From assembly GCF_040605455.1 (NCBI RefSeq), contig NZ_JBEXCV010000187.1, forward strand, positions 1 to 14,817: a DNA stretch of 14,817 nucleotides. The letters are read 5' to 3'. Of this stretch, positions 1 to 7,747 are shown piece after piece; position 1 is the stretch's first letter, and each line of letters opens with the position of its first letter. Position numbers and translations under genes: made by a program. The DNA is from Embleya sp040605455 (GTDB taxonomy: Bacteria > Actinomycetota > Actinomycetes > Streptomycetales > Streptomycetaceae). The notes below the pieces were generated by a model. It was not told where the DNA came from, made no database searches, and worked only from the letters and a program-made list of their open reading frames with translations.

Positions 1-17
1 TGGTGTGATCTACCGAT

Positions 18-728
18 GTGGCCGGGGGCCGGCGCCGGGTGCGGCGTGCATGGGGGCTGGGCCTGGCTGCGGCGGCGACGGCCCTGGTATTCGCCGCCGG
101 CGTCGCGATCCTCGCCCCGAGGCAGCCGAGCGCGGCCTCGGCGACACCTTCGAACGAGATCCGCGAGGACCGACCGTGGCCGCCGGCTTCCCGGAACGGC
201 GTGGCGCTCGCCGACCTGCCGGCCCCGGAACGGGAGCGGATCGGGCGATTCAAGAACGACCTGGCCGTAGCGCTGCGGGAGTTCTGGGACGGCCGGGTCG
301 ACCGGGTCGACCCGGCCCCCGGCGATGTCGGCACGTTTCGGGTGCGCAAGCGGGAGGCGGCCTTCTTCCTGTTCGTCCAGGCCTATCCGGTGACCGAGGC
401 TCCGCCCGCGTTGTGCCAGGAGTACCGCCCTGGCGAGTGCGCCCTGCCGCTGCCGAAGGTCGTCAGTGGGACCAACCCGGTCGGCTCGGGGAACAAGCCG
501 GTGATCAACATCCTGATCGGGCGCACGCTCGTCGAGCTCACGGTCGAGGCCGACGCCGCCTCACTCTCCTTGGCGGAGCAGCTCTGGTCGGGTCGGCCGA
601 TCACGAATTCCGCCGAAGTGCTTCGCCTCCTGAACGAGATCGACGCGATTCCGATCGAGCCGATGCGCGTCGGCCGGACGCCGCCCCCGCTCCCGACCGT
701 GGGTTCGACCGCGGGCCTCGCCCGCTGA
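18..728 (+). CDS. Membrane-anchored extracytoplasmic hypothetical protein
   Basis: 236 residues from a GTG start. The in-frame TGA at 6-8 means translation must begin after it, and this GTG is the first candidate. A basic N-terminus (GRRRVRR) is followed by one hydrophobic segment at about residues 11-32, so this is either a signal anchor or an uncleaved signal peptide with the rest outside the membrane. The exported part has a C-x7-C pair (C133, C141) that could form a disulfide, and a Pro-rich C-terminal tail. I do not recognise the family and see no catalytic motif. The TGA at 6-8 may also be the stop of an upstream gene lying outside the window, which would put the two about 10 nt apart in one operon. 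Function unknown; confidence is for a real exported protein. Confidence 0.72.
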   Translation: MAGGRRRVRRAWGLGLAAAATALVFAAGVAILAPRQPSAASATPSNEIREDRPWPPASRNGVALADLPAPERERIGRFKNDLAVALREFWDGRVDRVDPAPGDVGTFRVRKREAAFFLFVQAYPVTEAPPALCQEYRPGECALPLPKVVSGTNPVGSGNKPVINILIGRTLVELTVEADAASLSLAEQLWSGRPITNSAEVLRLLNEIDAIPIEPMRVGRTPPPLPTVGSTAGLAR

Positions 729-779
729 GCCCACGGGCTTCTCCCCCACCCAAATTCCCCGCTTTCCCCTGCACCCATC

Positions 780-799
780 GCGCTCCCCCGTAGGAGCGC
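780..799 (+). promoter_or_regulatory. Perfect 7-bp stem-loop in the leader before the membrane protein gene
   Basis: GCGCTCC at 780-786 and GGAGCGC at 793-799 form a perfect inverted repeat with a 6-nt loop. It sits between the stop at 728 and the ATG at 817, just 5' of the probable Shine-Dalgarno GAGG (807-810). It could be a terminator of the upstream gene, though there is no U-run, or a leader hairpin affecting translation of the next gene. The sequence does not decide which. Confidence 0.45.
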
Positions 800-816
800 C
801 GACGGCGAGGTCGGTC

Positions 817-2022
817 ATGCCCGAAACCTTCTACGAACCGGTTGGTCACTCGGCCGCCCGAGCCACGCCCCACACCCCCGCCGCAGCGCCCGGGCCGCGC
901 CGCCGACCACCCGCACCGGTCATCCGCCGCACGGTGATCCTCGCGATGTGCGTCGCGCTGGCCGGGTACACCGGGTTTCGCCCGCCGAGCGCGTGGACGG
1001 CGACGCTGCAATCGATCTCCTGGCAGGGCGGCTTCCATCGGCGGTTCGTGGTCGGGACGGTGCTGCATCCGGTCGCCGTGTGGTCGAACTACGCGTACGG
1101 GCCGTTCGCGGCGACGTCCTACGCGATCCTGGCCGCGCTGCTCGCGGTCCTGATGGTCGCGGCGGTACGCACCCGGTTGCCGGCCCGGCGGGCCCTGGTG
1201 GCCGCATGGCTGGTGCTGCCCACCGGCGGCTACCTCTTCCACGAGGTCGGTTACTTCGAACAGTTGCTGTTCCTGGCCCTGTTCGGCGCGTGGTGGCTGG
1301 TGAACCGAGGGTGGTGGGTCGCCGGGGCGCTGGTGATGACGATCTCCGTATGCGTCCACGAGATCGCGCTGCTGACCGTGATTCCACTGTTCACCCTGGT
1401 GGTGGTGCGCGCGTTGCCGGTCCGGCGGGCGATCGCGGCGCTGGTCCCCTCGGTGCTGGTCGGCGCCTGCGTACTGCTTGTGTCGCCCGCCTCCGACGAC
1501 GCGATACCGCACCTGAGCGACCGGCTGCGCGGCGCCGGATTCCCGGCGCGGGCCGACGTGTTGGAGATCTTCGGCCGGACCCAGGCGCAGAGCCTGCGGA
1601 TGTACGAGCCGCTGCAGGTGTTCTCGTTCCTGGCCCCGCTCGCGCTGTTGCTGGCGGCGGCCCTCGCCCTGACATTCACCTCGGGCGCGGTGGTCGGCGC
1701 CCACCGCCTGCTCGCGATCGCGGCGGCCACGGCCCCGCTGGTGGCCGCGTTCGCGGGATGGGACACACACCGGTGGGCCTTCCTGCTGCTCGCCAACACG
1801 GCTGTGGTGACGTGGTGGTGGCTGGGACAGCGCACTCCGGACCCGGCCCGGGCGCGGCCTGCGCCGCACTACCGGGTATTGGTGGCGGCGGCCCTGCTGT
1901 GCACACACGTACCGCTCGTCTACTTCGACGACTTCGCGCCGCGCGAACTCACCGGAACCGCGATCCGCGCGTTCGTGACCGACGCCACCTCGGGCGATCT
2001 ACTGCGGGCCCCGACCCGATGA
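817..2022 (+). CDS. Polytopic membrane protein, GT-C-like integral membrane family
   Basis: 401 residues from ATG, with GAGG at 807-810 spaced 6 nt from the start. After a Pro-rich cytoplasmic N-terminus of about 35 residues there are roughly 9-10 hydrophobic segments (about residues 37-54, 98-117, 125-140, 148-162, 165-180, 183-200, 207-224, 266-288, 297-313, 320-336 and 353-369). Short polar motifs lie between them: WQGGFHRRFVVG (69-80), FHEVGYFEQL (141-150), HE (181-182) and WDTHRW (315-320). A G-F-x-R-R loop followed by an H-E pair and a D-x-x-R-W motif recalls broad integral membrane families with a GT-C glycosyltransferase-like architecture, but I cannot name one. If that holds, it would act in the membrane on a lipid-linked sugar; this is inference. 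It follows gene 18-728 in the same direction after an 88-bp gap containing a hairpin, so cotranscription is uncertain. Confidence 0.78.
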   Translation: MPETFYEPVGHSAARATPHTPAAAPGPRRRPPAPVIRRTVILAMCVALAGYTGFRPPSAWTATLQSISWQGGFHRRFVVGTVLHPVAVWSNYAYGPFAATSYAILAALLAVLMVAAVRTRLPARRALVAAWLVLPTGGYLFHEVGYFEQLLFLALFGAWWLVNRGWWVAGALVMTISVCVHEIALLTVIPLFTLVVVRALPVRRAIAALVPSVLVGACVLLVSPASDDAIPHLSDRLRGAGFPARADVLEIFGRTQAQSLRMYEPLQVFSFLAPLALLLAAALALTFTSGAVVGAHRLLAIAAATAPLVAAFAGWDTHRWAFLLLANTAVVTWWWLGQRTPDPARARPAPHYRVLVAAALLCTHVPLVYFDDFAPRELTGTAIRAFVTDATSGDLLRAPTR

Positions 2023-2193
2023 CCGGGTCCGGCGGCGGGCCCCGGACCTCCCGCCGGCTGCGGGCACCCGCCCCGACCAGGCCGGCACCGCTCACGCGGC
2101 GAGGTATCCGCATGTCCGTGTCCCCCCGTCGCCTCGCGCCGCAGCGCCCCCATGCGGTCGGGTGGTACCGCACCGGCGCCGGGGCTTGGTGTG

Positions 2194-2205
2194 CACAATC
2201 GGAGC
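2194..2205 (+). promoter_or_regulatory. Putative -10 box for a leaderless transcript
   Basis: CACAAT at 2194-2199 fits a degenerate actinomycete -10 hexamer and lies 6 nt before the GTG at 2206, so transcription would start at or beside the start codon. No convincing -35 is visible. The same spacing occurs before the genes starting at 11661 and 14466. Confidence 0.35.
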
Positions 2206-2667
2206 GTGTTCGAACTCCTGCCGGGCCTGGGCGTGGTGTTGCCGCGCGGCGCCGGCATGCTGCGCTTCGGGATGAGCGAGCCGAGGGCCCAATGGGCGCT
2301 GTCCACGGTGGTGGACGTGCGCGCCTATTGGTCCTGTGCCGGGACTCGCGTGGTCGACGACGGCCACCGGGAGTTCTGGAGCTTCGGCGGCCGGTTGGGC
2401 GCCCTGCGCATCGACGTGACCGGCTCCGAGCACGGGTGCCGCACGATCGTCTTCGAACGGGAGCCCGGCACCGAGACGGACCCGGTCGTCTGGCGGGACA
2501 TCGACGTGTTCGGGTATCCCGCCGCCGAGGTCGAGGCGGCACTGCCGAGGGCGGCGGCGTGCGCGAAGCTCGGGCTGATTTTGGTCCGGGAGTCGACGGT
2601 CGCCGAGAGCCGGATGGCGCGGGCGCGGCTGACCACCGAGGACGTGTCGGCGTACCGGAACGGCTGA
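2206..2667 (+). CDS. Conserved-looking hypothetical protein with LRFGMS motif
   Basis: 153 residues if translation begins at GTG 2206. In-frame alternatives are ATG 2152 and GTG 2191. I prefer 2206 because a -10-like CACAAT ends 6 nt upstream (leaderless start) and because VFELLPGLGVVLPRGAG reads like a natural N-terminus; GGGG at 2181-2184 could instead serve GTG 2191. It is a soluble alpha/beta-looking protein with no signal peptide or membrane segment. The motif LRFGMSEPRAQWAL near the start resembles small Streptomyces hypothetical proteins I have seen but cannot assign to a named family. There is no visible catalytic motif. It stands alone between the membrane protein and the oxidoreductase, with gaps of about 150-180 bp on either side. 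Confidence 0.65.
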   Translation: MFELLPGLGVVLPRGAGMLRFGMSEPRAQWALSTVVDVRAYWSCAGTRVVDDGHREFWSFGGRLGALRIDVTGSEHGCRTIVFEREPGTETDPVVWRDIDVFGYPAAEVEAALPRAAACAKLGLILVRESTVAESRMARARLTTEDVSAYRNG

Positions 2668-2821
2668 CCCTGCCGGATGCGGTTCGTCACACGGCGGCAT
2701 CATGGCGAAGTTGGACAGCTTCCCTTACCGTAGGCGCGCGTTTCGGCTCGGGGCCGGGCGGTCGGGCTCGTCCCGGCCGTGGCCGCGGCCATTCTCGGCC
2801 CCGAAGAAGGAGAGCGACGTC

Positions 2822-3913
2822 ATGGCGCGGGACAAGCTGGGTGTGGCGATCGTGGGGACCGGCTTCGGGTGCATCACGCACCTGCCCGCCTTCCGGGACG
2901 CGGGCTTCGAGGTACGGGCGCTGGTCGGCCGGGACCCGGTGCGTACCGCGGAGCGGGCCCAGCGCTTCGGGGTGCCGTACGCGTTCACCGATCTCGACGC
3001 GGCGCTCGCCCTGGACGGCGTGGACGCGGTGACCGTGGCCACGCCACCGCACACGCACGCCGAGATCGTGCTCGCGGCGGTCGCGGCGGGCAAGCACGTG
3101 GTGTGCGAGAAGCCGTTCGCGACCGACGCGGCCGAGGCGGGCCGGATGCTGGACGCCGCCGAGAAGGCCGGCGTCGTACACATGCTGGGCACCGAGTTCC
3201 GCTGGCACTCCTCGCAGGCCCTGCTCGCGCGGTTGATCGCGGCGGGTGCGATCGGCGAACCGCGGCTCGCCACCTGGTTGTTGCACATCCCGGTACTGAC
3301 CGGACCGGCCGCCGAGGTACCCGCGTGGTGGGGGCGGGCCGAGGACGGCGGCGGCTGGCTGGGGGCGCACGCCTCGCACTGGATCGACCAGATCCGGCAC
3401 ACGCTCGGCGAGTTCGCGGGCGTCAGCGCGGCCCTGCCGTTGGTCGCGGACCGACCGGGGCAGACCGCCGAGGACACCTTCAACATCCGCTTCCGCACGG
3501 TGACCGGCGTCGAGGGCACGCTGCAAAGCTCCGCCGGAGTCTACGGACCACCGCTGATGACCACGCGCGTGGCCGGTACACACGGCACGGCCTGGGTCGA
3601 GTTCGACGACGTCTGGCTCGCCGACGCCTCCGGCGACCGGCGCGTGGAGACCCCCGCCGACCTGGCCAACCCGGACCCGATCGCACCGCCGTCCGACCTC
3701 ATGCACACGGCCTACGACCTCCTCCACTCGATGGGCATCGACCGCGCGCCGTACACCCGCCTCGCCGGCACGTTCGCCGCCCTGATCAACGGCGAGCCCA
3801 CCCCCGAGACCCCCCGCCACGCCACCTTCACCGACGGCGTCGCCGGCCAACGAGTCCTCGACGCCATCCGCACCTCGGCCGCCACCGACGGCCACTGGGT
3901 CCGGTGCGCCTAG
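2822..3913 (+). CDS. Gfo/Idh/MocA-family NAD(P)-dependent oxidoreductase
   Basis: 363 residues, a typical family length. The ATG at 2822 has a strong Shine-Dalgarno AAGGAG (2807-2812) 9 nt upstream. An in-frame ATG at 2702 lacks a site and adds low-complexity residues, so it was not used. The N-terminal Rossmann fold carries VAIVGTGFGC (residues 8-17, dinucleotide binding); the ATPPHTH turn is at 73-79 and the family EKP motif (CEKPFA) at 95-100 with its Lys at 97. The C-terminal half contains GGGWLGAHASHWIDQ (177-191), corresponding to the family's G-G-x-x-x-D-x-x-x-H motif; His186 is kept but the usual Asp position is Ala182. Members oxidise or reduce sugars, inositols and related polyols in the cytoplasm; the substrate here cannot be read. 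The gene looks monocistronic and converges on the minus-strand gene ending at 3949. Confidence 0.92.
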   Translation: MARDKLGVAIVGTGFGCITHLPAFRDAGFEVRALVGRDPVRTAERAQRFGVPYAFTDLDAALALDGVDAVTVATPPHTHAEIVLAAVAAGKHVVCEKPFATDAAEAGRMLDAAEKAGVVHMLGTEFRWHSSQALLARLIAAGAIGEPRLATWLLHIPVLTGPAAEVPAWWGRAEDGGGWLGAHASHWIDQIRHTLGEFAGVSAALPLVADRPGQTAEDTFNIRFRTVTGVEGTLQSSAGVYGPPLMTTRVAGTHGTAWVEFDDVWLADASGDRRVETPADLANPDPIAPPSDLMHTAYDLLHSMGIDRAPYTRLAGTFAALINGEPTPETPRHATFTDGVAGQRVLDAIRTSAATDGHWVRCA

Positions 3914-3948
3914 CCCGTCCGGCGTGAAAAGGGCGCCTCGGGCGTCGC

Positions 3949-4641
3949 TCAGGGGCGGTTGTGCTTGCTCAGCGGGGTCGGGTGGGCGTAGTGCAGGGCG
4001 GCGAGGCCGTGCAACACGCGGACGTCCGGCCAGTCCACCTCGACCCGGTACTGGTTCTCCAAGTCGTCGCCGACAAAACGGAACACTTCTTTTCCGGCCC
4101 GAGTCCACCGGGTCGTGATCGGCATTCGGGGAAACTCGCCGCCGAACAGAATCGCCGCCGCCATCACCGCCCACACCGGCGAGAAGAGCCACCACCAGCA
4201 CCACGCGATCACGCCGCCCTTGCGCGCGTACAGCGGTGCACCGTCCGGCAGTTCCACGTGCCAAGAGGTCCGTCGACAGCCGATCACGCTGCCGCGCCGG
4301 CGGGTGACTCGACCGAGCTGCTCGCCCGAGGCGCCGAGTATGCGGTAGACCGCGCTCGCGTCATGCGCCGACTCCGTCTCCACCACGACCGCCGCCGCCT
4401 GCCGCCCGGGGTCGGCCCACAACGTGAGATGCCGCCAGTCCTTGTGCTGTGTCGCCTTGTCCCGCGGCACGTCGTCGATGAACAACAGATCCTCGACCGA
4501 GGTATACCGAGCCGGATCGCGCCGCAGGCTGAGCGCCGGCCCCTGCCAAACACCTTCCGGCAACTTCCGCAACGCCTCGGCTCCGTGCCGGCCGCGAACC
4601 CAGAACTCGGCCCCGGCCGCGACACCCACGACGAATACCAT
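3949..4641 (-). CDS. Single-pass membrane protein of unknown function
   Basis: 230 residues from ATG 4641, preceded by GGGGGAG a few nt upstream. An in-frame start at 4695 would add 18 residues that look less natural. The soluble N-terminal two thirds include YRILGASGEQLGRV (99-112), RRTSWHVELPDG (123-134) and LYARKGG (137-143), a pattern of short beta-hairpins. A strongly hydrophobic, Trp-rich segment follows at about 144-167 (VIAWCWWWLFSPVW), then a basic stretch and a C-terminal ALHYAH. The beta-rich pattern followed by a late membrane helix vaguely recalls LURP-one/tubby-like scramblase-fold proteins, but that is a guess from strand pattern only. It lies about 80 bp downstream of the APH-like remnant on the same strand and converges on the oxidoreductase with a 35-bp gap. 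Confidence 0.7.
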   Translation of the reverse strand: MVFVVGVAAGAEFWVRGRHGAEALRKLPEGVWQGPALSLRRDPARYTSVEDLLFIDDVPRDKATQHKDWRHLTLWADPGRQAAAVVVETESAHDASAVYRILGASGEQLGRVTRRRGSVIGCRRTSWHVELPDGAPLYARKGGVIAWCWWWLFSPVWAVMAAAILFGGEFPRMPITTRWTRAGKEVFRFVGDDLENQYRVEVDWPDVRVLHGLAALHYAHPTPLSKHNRP

Positions 4642-4722
4642 CCGCTCCCCCGAACACCCGAAGCCAACCACCGATCCACCCGGACACCCGGACATCCGGG
4701 ATGCTACGACCTTCGAGAGCGA

Positions 4723-5049
4723 TCAGCGCACCCGGACCGGTTCGTCGAAGTGGTCGAGCAGCGTGGCGACGTACTCCTCCAAGCGCCTGGTCACGAGAGC
4801 CGTGGTCAGGTCGGATCGGCCCGACTCGCGCCACGGAACCGTGATCCTCTCCGCATCGTGGGCGTAGCCGAGCGCGTCGAGCAGGCGCCAGTACCGGTGC
4901 GCGGCCGGGTCGTCGGCGAGTCGCCCGCCGGCCGCGGTGTAGGCGGTGGCGAAGCTCATCCCGACCGCCGGGCCGTGCGGCAGCGCCAGTGCGGTCGAGC
5001 AGTGCGCGACGTCCAGGTCGGCCGGCCCCCACGAGGTCTCCACCCAGCG
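4723..5049 (-). pseudogene. C-terminal remnant of an aminoglycoside phosphotransferase-family (APH) protein
   Basis: The frame is open up to 5241, but similarity to APH-type kinases begins abruptly at WVETSWGPADLDVAHC (from about 5046) and runs to the stop. This covers the helical C-terminal lobe (HGPAVGMSFATAY, then LEEYVATLLDHF). In intact members of about 280-330 residues, this segment follows G-V-V-D-W, whose Asp binds Mg, and the upstream catalytic H-x-D-x-x-x-x-N loop. Neither is present: residues before TRWVETS are unlike the family, and I could not find the missing part in the other two minus-strand frames up to about 5280. The N-lobe and active site are therefore absent, and a functional kinase is unlikely. 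A short standalone CDS starting further upstream (up to 5241) is possible, but its first part would overlap the opposite-strand 72-residue gene. Confidence 0.6.
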
Positions 5050-5187
5050 GGTGTCCGGCAACCCCCTCGCGACGCTGTGTGGCGCTTGCCCACGTGGTGT
5101 CCGGATCCGGAGTTCCGCCCACGCGAGGACCGGGCGATCGTGGTCGCCCGGGTGCTCGACTGCGCACCGCAGTGACCGGGTTCGTCG

Positions 5188-5406
5188 GTGTGCCGGGTGT
5201 GCGGCGCGCGGGAGCACACGGTGGACTGGCAGAGTCCGCACAACCGGTCGTACCGATTGCGTGCGACGTGTGGCATCACGCTGTCGGTGCGCGAATTCGG
5301 CGGCTACGACCGGGCATCGGCCGTGGCCGCGGCGGCACGGTGGCGGGAGATTCGGCAGCGCCGGGCGGTGGACCCGCCGGCGACCGTGTCCGCGTCGAGG
5401 CGCTGA
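5188..5406 (+). CDS. Small Cys-containing hypothetical protein
   Basis: 72 residues from GTG 5188; an in-frame TGA at 5173-5175 limits the start, and GTG 5197 is the alternative. Third codon positions are almost all G/C while second positions are mixed, as in a real gene. The N-terminus has CRVCG (C2, C5) and a third Cys at about residue 28 (RATCG), suggesting half of a zinc ribbon with one ligand missing or supplied otherwise, followed by a helical AVAAAARWREIRQRR. No strong Shine-Dalgarno is visible. The stop ends at 5406 and the copper ATPase stop on the other strand begins at 5407, so the two genes meet tail to tail with no spacer. Function unknown. Confidence 0.55.
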   Translation: MCRVCGAREHTVDWQSPHNRSYRLRATCGITLSVREFGGYDRASAVAAAARWREIRQRRAVDPPATVSASRR

Positions 5407-7710
5407 TCAGGTGTCGTGTGCGGTCGGGCGGAGGTCGAGGCGGCGGAGGAGTTGGGCGTTGAGGGCGACCACCACCGTGGACAGACTCATCAGGATGGCC
5501 CCGACCTCCATCGGCAGGACCACGCCCGCCCAGGCCAGGGTGCCTGCGGCCAACGGCACCGTGACGATGTTGTAGCCTGCGGCCCAGGCCAGGTTCTGCC
5601 GCATCTTGCGGTAGACGGCCGTGGACAGGCGACGGACGCCCAGCACCGCGCGCGGGTCGTCCGAGGCCAGGACCACACCCGCCGACTGGACCGCGACGTC
5701 GGTGCCCGCGCCGATCGCGATGCCGACGTCGGCGCGAGCCAACGCCGGCGCGTCGTTGACGCCATCACCGACCATGGCCACCCGCAGGCCGCGGGACTGG
5801 AGTTCGGCGACCTTGGCGTCCTTGTCTCCGGGCAGTACCTCGGCGAAGATCTCGTCCACCCCGAGGTCGCGCCCGACCCACTCGGCCACCTGCCGGGCAT
5901 CCCCGGTGAGCATCCCGACGCGCACCCCCGACGCATGCAACTCCCGTACCGCCGAACGGGATTCGGGCCGAATCTCGTCCTCCAGCGCGAGTGCCCCGGC
6001 GACCTCGGCGCCGGCCAACACGTACAGCACCGCCGCACCGCGTCCGACCCAGTCCCCGACGGCCGCCGACAGCCCGTCGGGCACCCGTACGGCCGCCTCA
6101 CGCAACAGCGCCGGCCCACCGACCCGCACCCGGGTGCCGGCCACATCCGCCTCGACACCGCGGCCCGTCATCGATCGGAACTCGCTCGCCGCGACGGGCC
6201 TGCCGCGCTCCTCGGCCGCCCGTACGATCGCCCGGGCCAGCGGGTGTTCGCTCTCCCGCTCGGCCGCGCCCGCGAGCAGCAGCACGGTCGTCTCGTCCCC
6301 ACCCGGCGCCGCCGCGACCCCGGTCACCGCCGGCGCACCGCGCGTGAGTGTGCCGGTCTTGTCGAACAGCACGACGTCGACGTTGCGCATCCGCTCCAGG
6401 GCGATGCGATCCTTGATCAGGATGCCCTGCCGCGCGGACAACTCCGTCGAGATCGCGATCACCAGCGGGATGGCCAGTCCCAGCGCGTGCGGGCAGGCGA
6501 TCACCAGTACCGTTACGGTCCGCTCGATGGCCGACCCACCCTCGCCGAGCCACGACCACACCACCAGCGTCAACACCGCGGCGCCGGCCGCGTAGTAGAA
6601 CAACAGCGCCGCTGCCCGATCCGCCAACGCCTGGGCCCGGGAGCGGGATTGCTGCGCCTCGGCGACCAGCCGTCGAATACCGGCGAGTTGGGTGCCCTCG
6701 CCGGTCGCGGTCACCGTCACCCGTACCGCACTGTCCACCGCGACCGTGCCGGCCACGACGGTGTCGCCCGCGCCGCGCGCCACCGGTCGGGACTCGCCCG
6801 TGATCATCGACTCGTCGAACTCGGTCGCGCCGTCCGTGATCGTCCCGTCCGCCGGGACGCGCGCCCCGGAACGCACCAGGACGGTATCGCCGGTCGCCAA
6901 CTCGATCACCGGGATCCGCTCGAACTCCCCATCCGAACGCACCCGTTCCGCCTCGTCCGGGAGCAGCGCCGCGAGGGCGTCCAGGGCCCCCGAGGCGGCA
7001 CCGAGGGCACGCATCTCCAGCCAGTGGCCGAGCAGCATGATGTCGACCAGCAGGACCAGTTCCCACCAGAAGTCCAGCTCGTGCGACGCGAGTTCGAGTG
7101 TGGAGGCCCAGGACGCGACGAACGCGACGGTGATGGCCATCGCGATCAGCGTCATCATCCCGGGCTGCCGCGCGGTGAGTTCTTCGCGCGCGCCGGTCAG
7201 GAACGGCCATCCGCCGTAGCCGAACACGAGCGTGCCCAGGAGCGGCGGAATCCACGACGAGCCCGTGAACGACGGCTCGTGATAACCGAGTACGTCCGCG
7301 AGCATCGGGCTCAGCACGAGCACCGGGACGGAGAGCAGCAGGCTCAGCAGGAACTTGCGGCGGAACATCTCGCCGTGACCGCCGTGACCCGCGTGGTCTT
7401 GATGTCCGTCATGCCCGGCGTGGCCGGTGTGCCCTTCGCGCCCTTCACGCCCCTTGTGCCCTTCGCGCCCGGTGGGCTCCGCACGACCTTCGCGCCCGGC
7501 CCGACCCGGGTGGCCCGGGTCATCGGACCGACCCGAGTGAACCGGGTGACCTCCACCGCCCGGCCCCTCGCGACCCGCACGCCCCATGGCCCGTACGGAT
7601 TCCTCGGGTTCGGTCCCGGCCACGTGACCCGGGCGATTCGGATGACCCGTGCCACCCGCCGGCCCCGCATGGCCCGGATGTTCGTCCCGCCCGGCCCGGC
7701 CGTGCTCCAT
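5407..7710 (-). CDS. copB: CopB-type (CPH) P1B copper-transporting ATPase with His-rich collagen-like N-terminus
   Basis: 767 residues from ATG 7710, preceded by GAGGAAGGG with a 6-nt gap. A GTG at 7731 with GGAGGG is also possible, but the -10-like TATAGA (7745-7750) would place the transcript start inside that site, so I prefer 7710. The first ~113 residues are Gly/His-rich; eight membrane segments follow (about 120-141, 153-173, 185-205, 214-234, 368-388, 396-420, 706-730, 731-753). P-type motifs: TGES (304-307), CPH in TM6 (406-408), DKTGT with the phosphorylated Asp (450-454), SEHP (487-490) and GDGVND (648-653). TM7 has GYN and TM8 has MSLST (741-745), which with CPH is the P1B-3 (CopB) signature: ATP-driven copper efflux. 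There is no N-terminal CxxC heavy-metal domain; the His-rich tail replaces it. A CsoR-like operator overlaps the promoter. Confidence 0.93.
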   Translation of the reverse strand: MEHGRAGRDEHPGHAGPAGGTGHPNRPGHVAGTEPEESVRAMGRAGREGPGGGGHPVHSGRSDDPGHPGRAGREGRAEPTGREGHKGREGREGHTGHAGHDGHQDHAGHGGHGEMFRRKFLLSLLLSVPVLVLSPMLADVLGYHEPSFTGSSWIPPLLGTLVFGYGGWPFLTGAREELTARQPGMMTLIAMAITVAFVASWASTLELASHELDFWWELVLLVDIMLLGHWLEMRALGAASGALDALAALLPDEAERVRSDGEFERIPVIELATGDTVLVRSGARVPADGTITDGATEFDESMITGESRPVARGAGDTVVAGTVAVDSAVRVTVTATGEGTQLAGIRRLVAEAQQSRSRAQALADRAAALLFYYAAGAAVLTLVVWSWLGEGGSAIERTVTVLVIACPHALGLAIPLVIAISTELSARQGILIKDRIALERMRNVDVVLFDKTGTLTRGAPAVTGVAAAPGGDETTVLLLAGAAERESEHPLARAIVRAAEERGRPVAASEFRSMTGRGVEADVAGTRVRVGGPALLREAAVRVPDGLSAAVGDWVGRGAAVLYVLAGAEVAGALALEDEIRPESRSAVRELHASGVRVGMLTGDARQVAEWVGRDLGVDEIFAEVLPGDKDAKVAELQSRGLRVAMVGDGVNDAPALARADVGIAIGAGTDVAVQSAGVVLASDDPRAVLGVRRLSTAVYRKMRQNLAWAAGYNIVTVPLAAGTLAWAGVVLPMEVGAILMSLSTVVVALNAQLLRRLDLRPTAHDT

Positions 7711-7747
7711 CCCGTTCCCTTCCTCGCCCACCGTCGACCCTCCATCT

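Noticed and set aside
2702..2821. Upstream ATG for the oxidoreductase adding 40 residues
   Set aside because: No ribosome site and low-complexity residues; ATG 2822 has AAGGAG and begins directly at the Rossmann fold.
3913..3924. GCCCGTCCGGCG identical to one arm of the terminator at 13658-13669
   Set aside because: The complementary arm is missing here, so no hairpin forms; a 12-bp GC-rich match can occur by chance.
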